A stretch of DNA of 64,000 bases from Pedobacter psychrophilus (GCF_001652725.1 NZ_LWHJ01000027.1:186001-250000), one strand, 5' to 3'. Positions 52,544 to 61,763 are shown, counted from the first letter of the stretch. Notes: generated by a model from the letters alone, not told the origin. A program made the numbers and translations.

Positions 52544-53795
52544 CTTTTAAAACAAATTGAGCGGTATTTCTACTGCGTTGTTCTAAGTAAACATCGCCGT
52601 TTATATATTTTTGAATGCTTTTTTCATCTGCGTGGCGAATGGTAATCAGCTTTAAATTAGCGTTAAACTTAAATGAAAAATCGTTCTCCATTAACTTTTT
52701 AAAGGCTTCAAATTTATCCTCTCTAAAATCAAAACTCGCTGAAAAGCTTAAAGCAGAAATCTGCAAAGTATTCACTTTTATATTAACATCGGCGAAAGCC
52801 TTGAAAATATCTCTTAAATGATTTTCTGTGATAAAAGATAAATCTCGGGTATTTAAAGTCACCAAAACTTGGTTTTTCTTTACAATAATAATAGGAATAG
52901 AGATTTGAACCTGAGCTTCTTTAATAACTGTTCCTTTTTCTTTTGGAGATAAAAAGGGCTTTACATATAATGGAATACGCTTATTTTGAAGTGGTTTTAT
53001 GGTTTTTGGATGAATTACTGTTGCCCCATAATAAGTCATTTCTATGGCTTCCTGGTATGAAAGTTCATCAAACTTTACGCAATCTTCAAATAGTTTTGGG
53101 TCTGCGTTTAAAATACCAGGAACGTCTTTCCAAACGGTAACATCTGTAGCATTTAAACAGGAAGCAAAAATTGCAGCCGTAAAATCAGAACCTTCTCTGC
53201 CTAAAGTGGTAGTGAAATTTTCTGACGTATTGCCAATAAATCCTTGTGTTATGGCAACCTGATTTTCTAATATTTTAGGGATATTTTTAAGAATTAAATC
53301 TTCTGTTTTCACCCAATCTATTTTTGCTTCGCGATAAGTATTATTGGTTTGTATGTAAGACCGAGCATCTAGCCATTGCGTTTTTATACCAATAAAGTTT
53401 AAATAATGGCTCACAATTCGGGTAGCCACAATTTCTCCCATAGAAACAATTTGATCGTAAATAAAATCAAATGGATCAACTGGTTCATCCTCAATAATCC
53501 AATCTATTTCTACAAAAGTGTTGGCAATCTCATCAAAAACAGGATGCTTGTCATCATTAAAAAGTTGATGAAGAATAGCAAAATGATAATTTTTTACTTC
53601 CTCAAAAATTTCATGAGTATCTTCTAATTGATTAAAATAGCTATTTGTAAGTTTTTCTAAGGCATTAGTGGTTTTGCCCATCGCAGAAATAACTATCAAC
53701 AAATTATTTTGAGGAACCATTTTAACAATTGCTGCTAAATTTTTTATTCCTTCTGCATCTTTAACCGAAGCACCACCAAATTTATAGACTTGCAT
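52536..53795 (-). CDS. lysC: Aspartate kinase
   Basis: A 419-residue monofunctional aspartokinase. The start is ATG 53795 (MQVYKFGGASVKDAEGIKN), the normal N-terminus; an earlier in-frame Met at 53834 would overlap the GNAT gene. Further motifs are TTLGREGSDFTAAIFA and YYGATVIHPKTIKP. The C-terminal ACT-type region (SFITENHLRDIFKAFADVNIKVNTLQIS) should give allosteric control. It makes aspartyl phosphate for lysine, threonine and methionine. It is encoded 41 kb from hom, so the two activities are on separate proteins. Confidence 0.94.
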   Translation of the reverse strand: MQVYKFGGASVKDAEGIKNLAAIVKMVPQNNLLIVISAMGKTTNALEKLTNSYFNQLEDTHEIFEEVKNYHFAILHQLFNDDKHPVFDEIANTFVEIDWIIEDEPVDPFDFIYDQIVSMGEIVATRIVSHYLNFIGIKTQWLDARSYIQTNNTYREAKIDWVKTEDLILKNIPKILENQVAITQGFIGNTSENFTTTLGREGSDFTAAIFASCLNATDVTVWKDVPGILNADPKLFEDCVKFDELSYQEAIEMTYYGATVIHPKTIKPLQNKRIPLYVKPFLSPKEKGTVIKEAQVQISIPIIIVKKNQVLVTLNTRDLSFITENHLRDIFKAFADVNIKVNTLQISALSFSASFDFREDKFEAFKKLMENDFSFKFNANLKLITIRHADEKSIQKYINGDVYLEQRSRNTAQFVLKDE

Positions 53796-53796
53796 T

Positions 53797-54264
53797 TTAG
53801 AAATGTTGTATTTGTTCTTTTGATAAAGATGCATTTATCCATCCATCTTCTAAACCAGAATTGTATTTATTGTAAAAATTAATTGCCGGTTGGTTCCAAT
53901 CTAAAACTTGCCAAACCATACCGGAGTAATTTTTTTCTTTAGCTTCCTGAATTGTTTTTTCAAATAATAATTTGCCAATTCCTTGTCCACGCATTTTTTC
54001 GGTGACAATAAAATCTTCTAAATATAAGCGACAGCCTTTCCATGTAGAATAACGAATATAAAATAAAGAAAACCCCTCAATATATCCATCAACTTCGGCT
54101 ACAAAAGCTTTCCAAACTGGTTTTTCTCCGAAGCCTGCATCTTCAAACTCTGTTAAACTAACGGTGACTTCTTGTGGAGCTTTCTCATATAAAGCTAACT
54201 CGTGAATTAACTCTAAAATCCGACTACAATCTTCTTTTAAAGCATATCTAATATCAATTTTCAT
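53797..54264 (-). CDS. GNAT family N-acetyltransferase
   Basis: A 155-residue GNAT protein. It begins MKIDIRYALKEDCSRILELIHELALYEKAPQEV and carries the acetyl-CoA site VTEKMRGQGIGKLLFEKTIQEA (motif R/Q-x-x-G-x-G/A). The C-terminal QVLDWNQPAINFYNKYNS is typical of the thialysine/spermidine acetyltransferase-like group, though the substrate is unknown. It overlaps the YggS-type gene by one base at its start and lies directly upstream of aspartate kinase, so the three probably form an operon. Confidence 0.93.
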   Translation of the reverse strand: MKIDIRYALKEDCSRILELIHELALYEKAPQEVTVSLTEFEDAGFGEKPVWKAFVAEVDGYIEGFSLFYIRYSTWKGCRLYLEDFIVTEKMRGQGIGKLLFEKTIQEAKEKNYSGMVWQVLDWNQPAINFYNKYNSGLEDGWINASLSKEQIQHF

Positions 54265-54959
54265 TAATTATCTTCGTTTTGAAAATGCTTTATTACACGT
54301 TCTCCAAAAATATCGCTCCCAATTCTTACTAAAGTACTGCCTTGATCAATTGCAATTTTATAATCAGCACTCATGCCCATTGAAAGTTCTTTAAAAGAAT
54401 CTTGATTTTTAAAATAACTGATTTTTATCCCATCAAATAAAGTTTTAAGCTCGTAAAATTCTTCTTTAATCTGTTTATCGTTTTCTATGTTGGTAGCAAT
54501 TCCCATCAAACCAACAATCCTGATGTTTTCTAATTCGGTAAATTCCTGAGATTCTAGTAATTCAATAACTTCATCAAAGCCTAAACCATATTTCGTTTCT
54601 TCATCGGCAATGTAAATCTGTAGCAAACAATCAATAATACGGTTGTTTTTTTGAGCTTGTTTATTAATCTCTTGCAACAATTTCATGCTATCTACAGAAT
54701 GTATTATTGAAATAAAAGGAGCAATATATTTTACCTTATTGGTTTGCAAATGGCCAATTAAATGCCACTCAATATCTTTTGGTAATTTTTCATATTTATC
54801 TGCCAATTCCTGAACTTGGTTTTCGCCAAAAATTCTTTGTCCAGCATTATAAGCTTCTTGTAAATCTTCTATTGGCTTGGTTTTAGAGACTGCTACCAAT
54901 TTTACACTTACGCTTTCTATCTCTGCTTTTAATGTTTTTAAATTATCTGTAATGCTCAT
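54264..54959 (-). CDS. YggS family PLP-binding protein
   Basis: A 231-residue alanine-racemase-like fold protein of the YggS/YBL036C group. PLP is held by Lys26 in KLVAVSKTKPIEDL; other marks are FGENQVQELADKYEKLP, WHLIGHLQTNKVKYI and GLMGIATNIEN. The late SMGMSADYKIAIDQGSTLVRIGSDIFGER is diagnostic. It maintains PLP homeostasis and has no known catalytic activity. It is the first gene of a minus-strand group with the GNAT protein and aspartate kinase. Confidence 0.95.
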   Translation of the reverse strand: MSITDNLKTLKAEIESVSVKLVAVSKTKPIEDLQEAYNAGQRIFGENQVQELADKYEKLPKDIEWHLIGHLQTNKVKYIAPFISIIHSVDSMKLLQEINKQAQKNNRIIDCLLQIYIADEETKYGLGFDEVIELLESQEFTELENIRIVGLMGIATNIENDKQIKEEFYELKTLFDGIKISYFKNQDSFKELSMGMSADYKIAIDQGSTLVRIGSDIFGERVIKHFQNEDN

Positions 54960-55072
54960 TTATGCGTAATTTTAGCTGATTATTTTACAAAAATAAGAAT
55001 GATTTATCTGAACAAGAATCTTAAACAAAATACCTTAGGTTTTAATTACAAATAAATCGTATAATACTGATT

Positions 55073-55471
55073 ATGAATAAATTATTAATGATAGTTTGTG
55101 CATTCTTTTTGCTGTCTTGTAATAGGGACGATGCCCCAAAAGGAATTATTAATAAAGACCAAATGGTAAACGTTTTGTTTGATATGGGTATTACTGATGC
55201 TTATTTGAACCAAATTTATAAGCCAGATTCCCTACAACGTCAGGCTCATACAAGGTATAATTACATATTCAAAAAAAACAATATTGATTCTGCTAAGTTT
55301 ACCAAGAGCCTTAAATATTACAGTTTAAGAGCTACAGAATTAGATGAGATTTTTAATAAGGTCACCGATAGTTTAAACCGATTAGAAAAAGCAGACAGCA
55401 TTAAAGCGGTAAAAAAAGTTATAAAATTTAAGAGAAAAAGAAAAATAAAAAATGATTTACCCGCAAAATAG
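55073..55471 (+). CDS. DUF4296 lipoprotein
   Basis: A 132-residue lipoprotein (FFLLSC) of a Bacteroidota-specific type. After the Cys it has NRDDAPKGIINKDQMVNVLFDMGITDAYLNQI, RHTRYNYIFKKNNIDSAKFTKSLKYYSLR and a basic tail with KFKRKRKIK. The DUF4296 domain is usually found in a gene upstream of mutS2 or near the dihydroorotase gene. Function is unknown. It overlaps mutS2 by 20 bp. Confidence 0.88.
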   Translation: MNKLLMIVCAFFLLSCNRDDAPKGIINKDQMVNVLFDMGITDAYLNQIYKPDSLQRQAHTRYNYIFKKNNIDSAKFTKSLKYYSLRATELDEIFNKVTDSLNRLEKADSIKAVKKVIKFKRKRKIKNDLPAK

Positions 55472-57815
55472 CTTACAAAAACTGGGTTTTGATGATATAA
55501 AAGATTCGATCAAGAATTTTTGTATCAGTGAAATGGGACGTGGAATGGTTGATAAAATGCAGTTTATGAGCAATTATGACCAAATCAATAAATTTTTACG
55601 ACAAACTAACGAGTTTAAAAATATCATAGAAAACGACCAACCTCTACCTATCCAAAGTTTTTTTGACATCAAAAGATTAGCAGAAAAAGCAAGGATAGAA
55701 GGAACTTTTTTAAGTGAGGATGAGGTTTTTCAAATTTATAGTTCTTTGCAAACTGTTTTTGCTGTAATCAAGTATTTTGCTGATAGGGAAGGGCAATATC
55801 CAAATTTAGAGGCACTTTTCGAACATTTACCCATCGAAAAAAATATCCTTAAACATATTGAAGCGGTTATTGATGTTAAAGGAAAAATTAAACCCAATGC
55901 TTCTCGTTTACTTTCTAATATTACAGCTGCCATCAGCAAAGCAGAACAAGAAGCGAGAAAAAAAATTGATCAAATTTATAAAAATGCCCAACTAAATAAT
56001 TGGGTAGCCGATGGGAGTTTAACAGTTAGAGAAGGAAGGATTTGTATCCCAATTTTGGCTGAAAATAAAAGAAAATTAAAAGGTTTTGTTCATGATGAAT
56101 CTTCATCTGGCCAAACGGTATTTATAGAACCCGAAGAAGTTTTTAGTCTCAATAATAAAATAAGAGATTTAGAATTTGATAAGCGAAGGGAAATTATTAG
56201 GATTTTAACCGAGCTTACCAATCAATTAAGACCTTATGTGCCCATTTTATTATCCTACCATGGTTTTTTAACCAAGTTAGATTTTGTAAGGGCAAAGGCA
56301 CTTTTTTCTATTAAAATTGAGGCTGAAATGCCCATCTTATTAAAAGAGACTCGCTTAAAGTTGATTAATGCAAAACATCCACTTTTGATGTTAAACCATA
56401 AAGATGTTGGTAAAAGCGTGGTGCCGCTAAACGTTCATTTAGATGATAGTGTAAGGGTTTTGTTGGTTTCTGGCCCAAATGCTGGAGGAAAATCTGTGGC
56501 TATGAAAACGGTGGGTTTGTTGCAGATTATGGCGCAAGCTGGTTTGTTAATTCCTGCTGCTCCAGAATCTGAAATTGGGATTTTTAAACAGATTTTTGCA
56601 GATATTGGAGATGACCAATCCATAGAGAGTGATTTGAGTACCTACTCTGCGCATCTTTCTAAAATGAAATATTTTACCGAGCACACTTCAGGAAAGACTT
56701 TAGTTTTGATTGATGAATTTGGGACAGGAACAGATCCGCTTTTTGGAGGACCAATTGCCGAAGCAGTTTTAGAACAGATTAATCAGAAAAAGTCTTTTGG
56801 ATTAATTACAACTCATTATTCTAATTTGAAATTGTATGCCAACCATGCAGAAGGAATTGAAAATGGTTCTATGATTTTTGATAATGTAAATTTAAAGCCG
56901 ACCTATATGCTGGAAATGGGTAAACCAGGAAGCTCTTATGCGTTTGAAATTGCCCAAAAAATAGGTTTATCTCCAAAATTGATAGAACTGGCAAAAAGCA
57001 AAATCAGCGTTCAGCAACGTAAAATCGACACACTTTTAGTTGATTTAGAGCGTGATAAAAAAGAAGTTTTAGATGCAAAGATTGATTTAGACAGACAACG
57101 CAGGAAGAACAACTCGCTTTTAGCAGAAAATGAAAAACTAAAAGCTTATTATGATGAAAATAAGCGAAACCTGATTAGAGATGCAAAATTAGAAGCTCAA
57201 CAAATCATCAAAAATGCCAATAAATTAGTTGAAAACACCATATCTGAAATCAAAGAAAACAAAGCTGATAAAACGGTTACACAAAATTTAAGGGCAAATC
57301 TGCAATCAGAGCTTCAAAAAAATCAAATAAAACCTTCTGAAAAACCTAAAGCCAAAGATGAAGAAGAAATTATTGTTGGTGATTGGATTAAGATGTTGGA
57401 TACAGAAAATCTGGCTCAAGTTTTAGAAATTTCTAAAGACAATTTAATTGTTGCTTTCGGCGAGTTACGTTCTGTTGTTAAGAAAAAAAGAGTTGAAAAA
57501 GTAAGTAATAAAAGTGTTCCAAAAGCGGTGAAAACATTTGGAACTTCTTCTTACACAGATACTGCCGCTTCATTTTCTCCAGAAATAGATTTACGTGGGC
57601 AAAGGGGAGAAGAGGCTATTGCAGAATTAGAACGCTATTTTGATAGGGCGGTGATGTTCGGTTTTTCAAATTTTAAAATTATCCATGGCAAAGGCGATGG
57701 AATCTTAAGAAAACTAATTAGAAATTATTTAAAAAACTACCCACAAGTCAGTAAAATGGAAGATGAGCATGTAGATAGAGGCGGGGATGGGATTACTTAT
57801 GTTTATTTAAAATAA
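55452..57815 (+). CDS. mutS2: Endonuclease MutS2
   Basis: A 787-residue MutS2. The ATPase domain has Walker A in VSGPNAGGKSVAMKTVGL and Walker B in LVLIDEFGTGTDPLFGGP, plus TTHYSNLKLYANHAEGIENGSM. A long coiled-coil lies at about 500-620. The C-terminal Smr nuclease domain has IDLRGQRGEEAIAELERYFD and IIHGKGDGILRKLIR. It lacks the mismatch-recognition domain, as in MutS2. It prevents aberrant recombination and rescues stalled ribosomes in relatives. A strong hairpin terminator follows. Confidence 0.96.
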   Translation: MIYPQNSLQKLGFDDIKDSIKNFCISEMGRGMVDKMQFMSNYDQINKFLRQTNEFKNIIENDQPLPIQSFFDIKRLAEKARIEGTFLSEDEVFQIYSSLQTVFAVIKYFADREGQYPNLEALFEHLPIEKNILKHIEAVIDVKGKIKPNASRLLSNITAAISKAEQEARKKIDQIYKNAQLNNWVADGSLTVREGRICIPILAENKRKLKGFVHDESSSGQTVFIEPEEVFSLNNKIRDLEFDKRREIIRILTELTNQLRPYVPILLSYHGFLTKLDFVRAKALFSIKIEAEMPILLKETRLKLINAKHPLLMLNHKDVGKSVVPLNVHLDDSVRVLLVSGPNAGGKSVAMKTVGLLQIMAQAGLLIPAAPESEIGIFKQIFADIGDDQSIESDLSTYSAHLSKMKYFTEHTSGKTLVLIDEFGTGTDPLFGGPIAEAVLEQINQKKSFGLITTHYSNLKLYANHAEGIENGSMIFDNVNLKPTYMLEMGKPGSSYAFEIAQKIGLSPKLIELAKSKISVQQRKIDTLLVDLERDKKEVLDAKIDLDRQRRKNNSLLAENEKLKAYYDENKRNLIRDAKLEAQQIIKNANKLVENTISEIKENKADKTVTQNLRANLQSELQKNQIKPSEKPKAKDEEEIIVGDWIKMLDTENLAQVLEISKDNLIVAFGELRSVVKKKRVEKVSNKSVPKAVKTFGTSSYTDTAASFSPEIDLRGQRGEEAIAELERYFDRAVMFGFSNFKIIHGKGDGILRKLIRNYLKNYPQVSKMEDEHVDRGGDGITYVYLK

Positions 57816-57830
57816 AATATGTTAATGATT

Positions 57831-57863
57831 AAACTTACGAAGTTTCAAAAACTTCGTAAGTTT
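57831..57863 (+). terminator. Bidirectional terminator after mutS2
   Basis: A perfect 15-bp stem, AAACTTACGAAGTTT and AAACTTCGTAAGTTT, with a 3-base loop. It lies between the convergent mutS2 and DUF1304 genes and can serve both. Confidence 0.85.
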
Positions 57864-57896
57864 TAAAAATGATGAGTTTTAAAATAATAGATAATT

Positions 57897-58268
57897 TTAA
57901 TTTACAGCCAATACAATAAAAATGAGCGCTAAAATTGCCGGTAATGCTTGTACAATAAATATTTTTTTGCTAGCTGTTATTGCACCATAAATTCCAGCTG
58001 TAATTACACAAACCAGAAAAAATATAGCAATATTTTTAGACCATTGTGGGTCTGAGATAAAAAAAGTCCAGATTAAGCCAGCTGCTAAAAATCCGTTATA
58101 CAAACCTTGATTTGCTGCCAGTGCTTTTGTTGGTTTAAACAATTCATCGCCCAAAGTTTTAAAAGTCTTTTTGCCGATGGTTTCCCAAGCAAACATTTCA
58201 AAATACATGATATATAAATGTTCAAGCGCTACAAAGGCGATTAAAATTTGGGAGATTATTTTCAACAT
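57897..58268 (-). CDS. DUF1304 family membrane protein
   Basis: A 123-residue protein with four hydrophobic helices (IISQILIAFVALEHLYIMY; GLYNGFLAAGLIWTFF; IAIFFLVCVITAGIYGAIT; IFIVQALPAILALIFIVLAV). The conserved stretch FEMFAWETIGKKTFK and ALAANQGLYNGFLAAGL is that of DUF1304, a family of uncharacterised inner-membrane proteins. It is the last gene of a group that also holds the aldo/keto reductase gene (43-bp gap). Confidence 0.9.
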   Translation of the reverse strand: MLKIISQILIAFVALEHLYIMYFEMFAWETIGKKTFKTLGDELFKPTKALAANQGLYNGFLAAGLIWTFFISDPQWSKNIAIFFLVCVITAGIYGAITASKKIFIVQALPAILALIFIVLAVN

Positions 58269-58311
58269 TTAAGCCAGTTATTTTATGTTTTTTATTCAGC
58301 AAAAAACCACA

Positions 58312-59295
58312 TTAGCATCTTTGATGAACATCTTCTTTAATGTATTGATTATAAATTTTATTGATTGCTTCTAATTCTTCCGATTTCAAATCGCTCAATC
58401 CCTCAACCTTTAAATTACTTTCTAATTGATTTATTTTTGAAGCTCCAGGAATTACACAGGTTATTTCCGGGAATTGTAAAATCCACTTTAACGCAATTTG
58501 TGGGAGATCTGCATTTGGGAAAATCTTTTTTAATTCGTCTACCGCTGCTAAACCTTTATCATAATCTACTCCAGAAAAAGTTTCTCCTTTGTCAAAAGCT
58601 TCTCCGTTTCTATTAAAATTACGATGATCATCTTTATCAAAAGTAGTTTCTTTAGAGAATTTACCGGTTAGTAAACCACTGGCTAAAGGAACTCTGGCAA
58701 TCAAACCGATATTATTTTTCTTTGCCAAATCAAATAACAGTTCATTTGGCCTTTGCCTAAACATATTATAAATAAATTGTATGGAGCAAACATTTGGATA
58801 TTCCATTGCTTTTATGCCTTCCTCCACTTTCTCCACGCTTACGCCCAGATTTTGGATTTTTCCTTCTTCTTTTAAAGTATTAAACAATTCAAAAATTTCT
58901 GGACGATAAAAAACTTCTGTCGGTGGGCAATGTAACTGAATCAAATCTAAAGTCTCTAAACCTGTATTTTTAAGACTGTCTTCTACAAAACCTCTTAATG
59001 CTTTTATGGTATAGCTTTCATTTACATGAGGATTTAATCTTCTACCACATTTGCTGGCTACATAAATTTTTTCTGATCTTGATTTTACAACTCTACCGAC
59101 TGCTTTTTCACTTTCTCCATCTCCGTAAACATCTGCGGTATCAATAAAATTAATTCCACCGTCTATAGCTTTATTCAGGATTTCATCTGCATTTTTGTGG
59201 TCAAAAGGTTCGCCCCATTTCCCACCAACCTGCCAGGTTCCTAAACTGATTTCTGATATTTTTAAATTGCTTTTTCCTAAGGTTCTGAAATTCAT
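58312..59295 (-). CDS. Aldo/keto reductase
   Basis: A 327-residue TIM-barrel oxidoreductase. It starts MNFRTLGKSNLKISEISLGTWQVGG and contains the active-site tetrad region NFIDTADVYGDGESEKAVG (Asp, Tyr), VASKCGR (Lys) and IQLHCPP (His). The C-terminal CVIPGASKINQLESNL binds NADP. It reduces carbonyls; the natural substrate is unknown. It precedes the DUF1304 gene. Confidence 0.94.
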   Translation of the reverse strand: MNFRTLGKSNLKISEISLGTWQVGGKWGEPFDHKNADEILNKAIDGGINFIDTADVYGDGESEKAVGRVVKSRSEKIYVASKCGRRLNPHVNESYTIKALRGFVEDSLKNTGLETLDLIQLHCPPTEVFYRPEIFELFNTLKEEGKIQNLGVSVEKVEEGIKAMEYPNVCSIQFIYNMFRQRPNELLFDLAKKNNIGLIARVPLASGLLTGKFSKETTFDKDDHRNFNRNGEAFDKGETFSGVDYDKGLAAVDELKKIFPNADLPQIALKWILQFPEITCVIPGASKINQLESNLKVEGLSDLKSEELEAINKIYNQYIKEDVHQRC

Positions 59296-59382
59296 ATCGG
59301 GAATTTAAGAAAAATTGGATGTTTGTTCAAAATAAAAACCATTAATTTCTTAAAATTTGCGACTTTTAGGAATCTGCTATAA

Positions 59383-59400
59383 AAGAGTTTGCAAACTCTT
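59383..59400 (-). terminator. Palindromic terminator after RibD-C gene cluster
   Basis: AAGAGTTTGCAAACTCTT is a perfect 18-bp palindrome with T-rich sequence on both sides. It lies between the aldo/keto reductase and RibD-C genes, both on the minus strand, and would end the upstream trio. Confidence 0.65.
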
Positions 59401-59485
59401 TTTGATTATTGGATCCGGAAAGATGTTTTTCTTAACTCTCCGAACAGGTGGGACATATTAGCGATTAGTTGTTTTTTGTCAGTCA

Positions 59486-60052
59486 CTAATTTTTTGAATA
59501 ATGAAGTCCAATTACACCACTAGGAAATTGTTTGCTTTCAATGAGTGTTAAATTTGACATGTGAGTAATTCCTTTAAACATTGGAATTCCATCACCAATT
59601 ACAACTGGATTAACAAATAGCCAGAGTTCGTCAATTAGTCCTTCGTTAAATAGTGACTGTGTCGCAGTTGCACTTCCAAAAATTAGAATGTTTTTTCCAT
59701 CTTGTTGTTTCAATTTGTTAATGTTGTCTACAAGGTTGTTACTAATGATTTTTGTTTTATCGAGTTCATTTGCAATAAGTGTGGTTGATAAAATTACTTT
59801 CAAAGATTGGTTATACCAACTAGAATGCTCTATGTCGTGTTTAGTTGCATTGGCATTTTCGCCAGCTGTTGGCCAATAAGCATTCATCATTTCGTAGGTA
59901 ACCCGTCCGTAAAGTGCGGTATCAGCTTCGTCTGTAAATTTACCTACCAAATCAAACATTTCATCGTCAACATTTATCCAGTCCATTTCTCCATTTTTCC
60001 CTGCCACAAAACCATCAAGGCTTGTATGCATTGATACAATTATTTTTCTCAT
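59486..60052 (-). CDS. RibD C-terminal/dihydrofolate-reductase-like family protein
   Basis: A 188-residue DHFR-fold protein. It starts MRKIIVSMHTSLDGFVAGKNGEMDWINVDDEMF, has TALYGRVTYEMMNAYWP, and a late NILIFGSATATQSLFNEGLIDELWLFVNPVVIGDG, the pattern of the RibD C-terminal reductase family. It probably uses NADPH on an unknown small molecule. It is the third gene of a trio after an SRPBCC gene (3-bp gap) and an ArsR-type regulator. Confidence 0.93.
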   Translation of the reverse strand: MRKIIVSMHTSLDGFVAGKNGEMDWINVDDEMFDLVGKFTDEADTALYGRVTYEMMNAYWPTAGENANATKHDIEHSSWYNQSLKVILSTTLIANELDKTKIISNNLVDNINKLKQQDGKNILIFGSATATQSLFNEGLIDELWLFVNPVVIGDGIPMFKGITHMSNLTLIESKQFPSGVIGLHYSKN

Positions 60053-60055
60053 TTT

Positions 60056-60535
60056 TTATCGTTTAATAACTAAAATTTCAAGATAGCTTTCAAGTCTGTT
60101 TAAAGTTTGCTTTCCACCTTCAATAGCATTTACTTTTCTATTTAATTCGTCAATAATTGCTTTTGATTTAAATACAGACTTCATAGTTAACAATGTTTTT
60201 CCTTCCAAATCTTCAAATAAGATTGAAACAGTAAAGTTATAATCATCACTTTTTTCTCCAGTATGTTTATAGGTTAAAAAGTCAGGTTTTCTGACTTCTA
60301 AATACTCTATTTTGTTATCCCAATCTTGTCCCATTCCATGCATAATAAAATCCCAGGTTTTATTTGGTTTTACATTCATTGTCCTGGTTGTTAGCGAAAA
60401 CCCATTTGGTCCCCACCATTCTTTTATATGTTCTGGAGTTGTCCAAACTTCCCAAACTAATTCTCTTGGAGCATTAAGAATTCTCGTATGTATAATTATG
60501 TTATCCTCCTGTTTGAAGGTATTATATTGTTCCAT
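60056..60535 (-). CDS. SRPBCC (AHSA1-like) domain protein
   Basis: A 159-residue START-fold protein of the activator-of-HSP90-like group. Marks are IIIHTRILNAPRELVWEVWTTPEHIKEWWGPNGFS and GDQDWDNKIEYLEV-like LEVRKPDFLTYKHTGE. It could bind a hydrophobic ligand. It lies between an ArsR-type repressor and the RibD-C protein with gaps of 3 bp on each side, a frequent arrangement for this family, so these three are one operon. Confidence 0.92.
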   Translation of the reverse strand: MEQYNTFKQEDNIIIHTRILNAPRELVWEVWTTPEHIKEWWGPNGFSLTTRTMNVKPNKTWDFIMHGMGQDWDNKIEYLEVRKPDFLTYKHTGEKSDDYNFTVSILFEDLEGKTLLTMKSVFKSKAIIDELNRKVNAIEGGKQTLNRLESYLEILVIKR

Positions 60536-60538
60536 TTT

Positions 60539-60865
60539 TTATTTATTCTCTTTTTGAATTTTAGCTAAATAACTTTCTAATGAGTCAAACTTAGCATCCC
60601 AAAATTTTTGATATTGACTGACCCAATCAGATACTTCCTTCATTTTTTCAGGATTAAAGTGATAGTATATTTCACGCCCCTTGTGGTCTTGCTTTACAAG
60701 TTGGCATTCGGTCAATATTTGTATGTGCTTTGAAATTGTTTGTCTTGAAGAATTAAAGTTTTCAGCAATTGCTCCAGGTGTCATTGCTTGAAACGCTATT
60801 AAACTTAATATGGCTCTACGTGTTGGGTCGGCTATTGCTTGAAATATATCTCTACGTGTTTCCAT
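60539..60865 (-). CDS. ArsR family transcriptional regulator
   Basis: A 108-residue winged-helix repressor. The start chosen is ATG 60865 (METRRDIFQAIADPTRRAILSLIAFQ); a TTG 11 codons earlier is unlikely. The helix-turn-helix region GAIAENFNSSRQTISKHIQILTECQLV and the wing KQDHKGREIYYHF are clear. It has no metal-ligand cysteines, so it senses something other than metal ions or relies on protein partners. It probably controls its own operon with the SRPBCC and RibD-C genes. Inverted GCAGT motifs precede it. Confidence 0.94.
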   Translation of the reverse strand: METRRDIFQAIADPTRRAILSLIAFQAMTPGAIAENFNSSRQTISKHIQILTECQLVKQDHKGREIYYHFNPEKMKEVSDWVSQYQKFWDAKFDSLESYLAKIQKENK

Positions 60866-60869
60866 TAGT

Positions 60870-60910
60870 GCAGTTACTTGACTGCGAATATAACGCAATC
60901 ATTTAACTGC
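60870..60910. promoter_or_regulatory. Candidate operator of the ArsR trio
   Basis: GCAGTTA (60870-60876) and TAACTGC (60904-60910) form an inverted repeat around a TATATTCG-like promoter box just before the repressor gene; CAGT-6-ACTG lies inside. Suits autoregulation, but is unproven. Confidence 0.45.
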
Positions 60911-61015
60911 GCAAAATTTTTTCAACTGTTTTTTTGAAACGTCAAATTCGGTGGGGGGATGTGAGTTGGTAATGTTCGCTATCAGCCATTTTTGATCAAA
61001 TTACCAGACGTACTT

Positions 61016-61492
61016 TTATTTAGATAATACTAATTTCCAGCCGTCAGATTCTGCAAATTCTTTAATCACGTTATTTCGTTCCGCTAATAATTTTGTCATA
61101 TATTTTTCTAAAAATAACTTGTCTGCTAATTTTCCTAAAAAACCATAAGGTGATTTATAGTCGAAAATATCGGTCATTAAAGTGGTTTGGTTCAGTTTTT
61201 TAAAATGATGTTCATGTTTAAATTCTTTAAACGCTCCTTTTTGCATTTCGTCGATGAAAAAGTTCGGTCGATCAAATTCAGTAATTTTAGAAGTTAGGGT
61301 TTGGTAAAAGCCAAAATGTTTCGCTCGCCAAGTCACGCTTTCGTTCATTTCAATTAGTCCGCTGGTTTTTCCAGCAATTGCTGTTTCATTAGTTTTTTCA
61401 GTAGAAATTTTGTGTAAGTCAATACTTCGTGACAGGTCAAAAACAACTTCAAGTTCAGCTTTTATTTTTGTTTCAAGATGAATTATCGGCAT
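61016..61492 (-). CDS. SRPBCC family protein
   Basis: A 158-residue SRPBCC-fold protein (MPIIHLETKIKAELEVVFDLSRSIDLHKIS). The HEHHF motif (FKEFKHEHHFKKL) and DIFDYKSPYGFLGKLADKLFL also occur in the protein at 30409-30879, so they appear to be paralogs. It probably binds a small hydrophobic ligand. It lies upstream of the ArsR trio on the same strand but with a gap of over 100 bp, so it is likely its own transcript. Confidence 0.9.
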   Translation of the reverse strand: MPIIHLETKIKAELEVVFDLSRSIDLHKISTEKTNETAIAGKTSGLIEMNESVTWRAKHFGFYQTLTSKITEFDRPNFFIDEMQKGAFKEFKHEHHFKKLNQTTLMTDIFDYKSPYGFLGKLADKLFLEKYMTKLLAERNNVIKEFAESDGWKLVLSK

Positions 61493-61763
61493 TTCGGTTA
61501 TTTATAATTGTTAACGAGTTGCAGGTTTATACAGAAATAGCATTGCTTGCAAAATCATTGTCGCATCGTACTAAATTTAGTAAATAACTAATGAATTATT
61601 AAAAACCACCTTAGTCATATTTGCACAATTTGCTGTTGGCGGTTTCCCTTTCACCGTAGTTAATATTTTTATCAATACATTCAAATCTTTAAAAATTTTT
61701 AGTGTTTTATCATTTTTCCGCCTCATTGTGTCAGAAAACATGATGTTCAAAATGTTTACTTTA

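Noticed and set aside
52536-53834. Aspartate kinase start at 53834
   Set aside because: It would overlap the GNAT gene by 38 bp and lacks the usual MQVYKFGG N-terminus at its start.
61493-61763. AT-rich gap with TTAACGAGTTGCAGG as a possible recombination site
   Set aside because: No inverted partner, integrase gene or cassette structure was seen.
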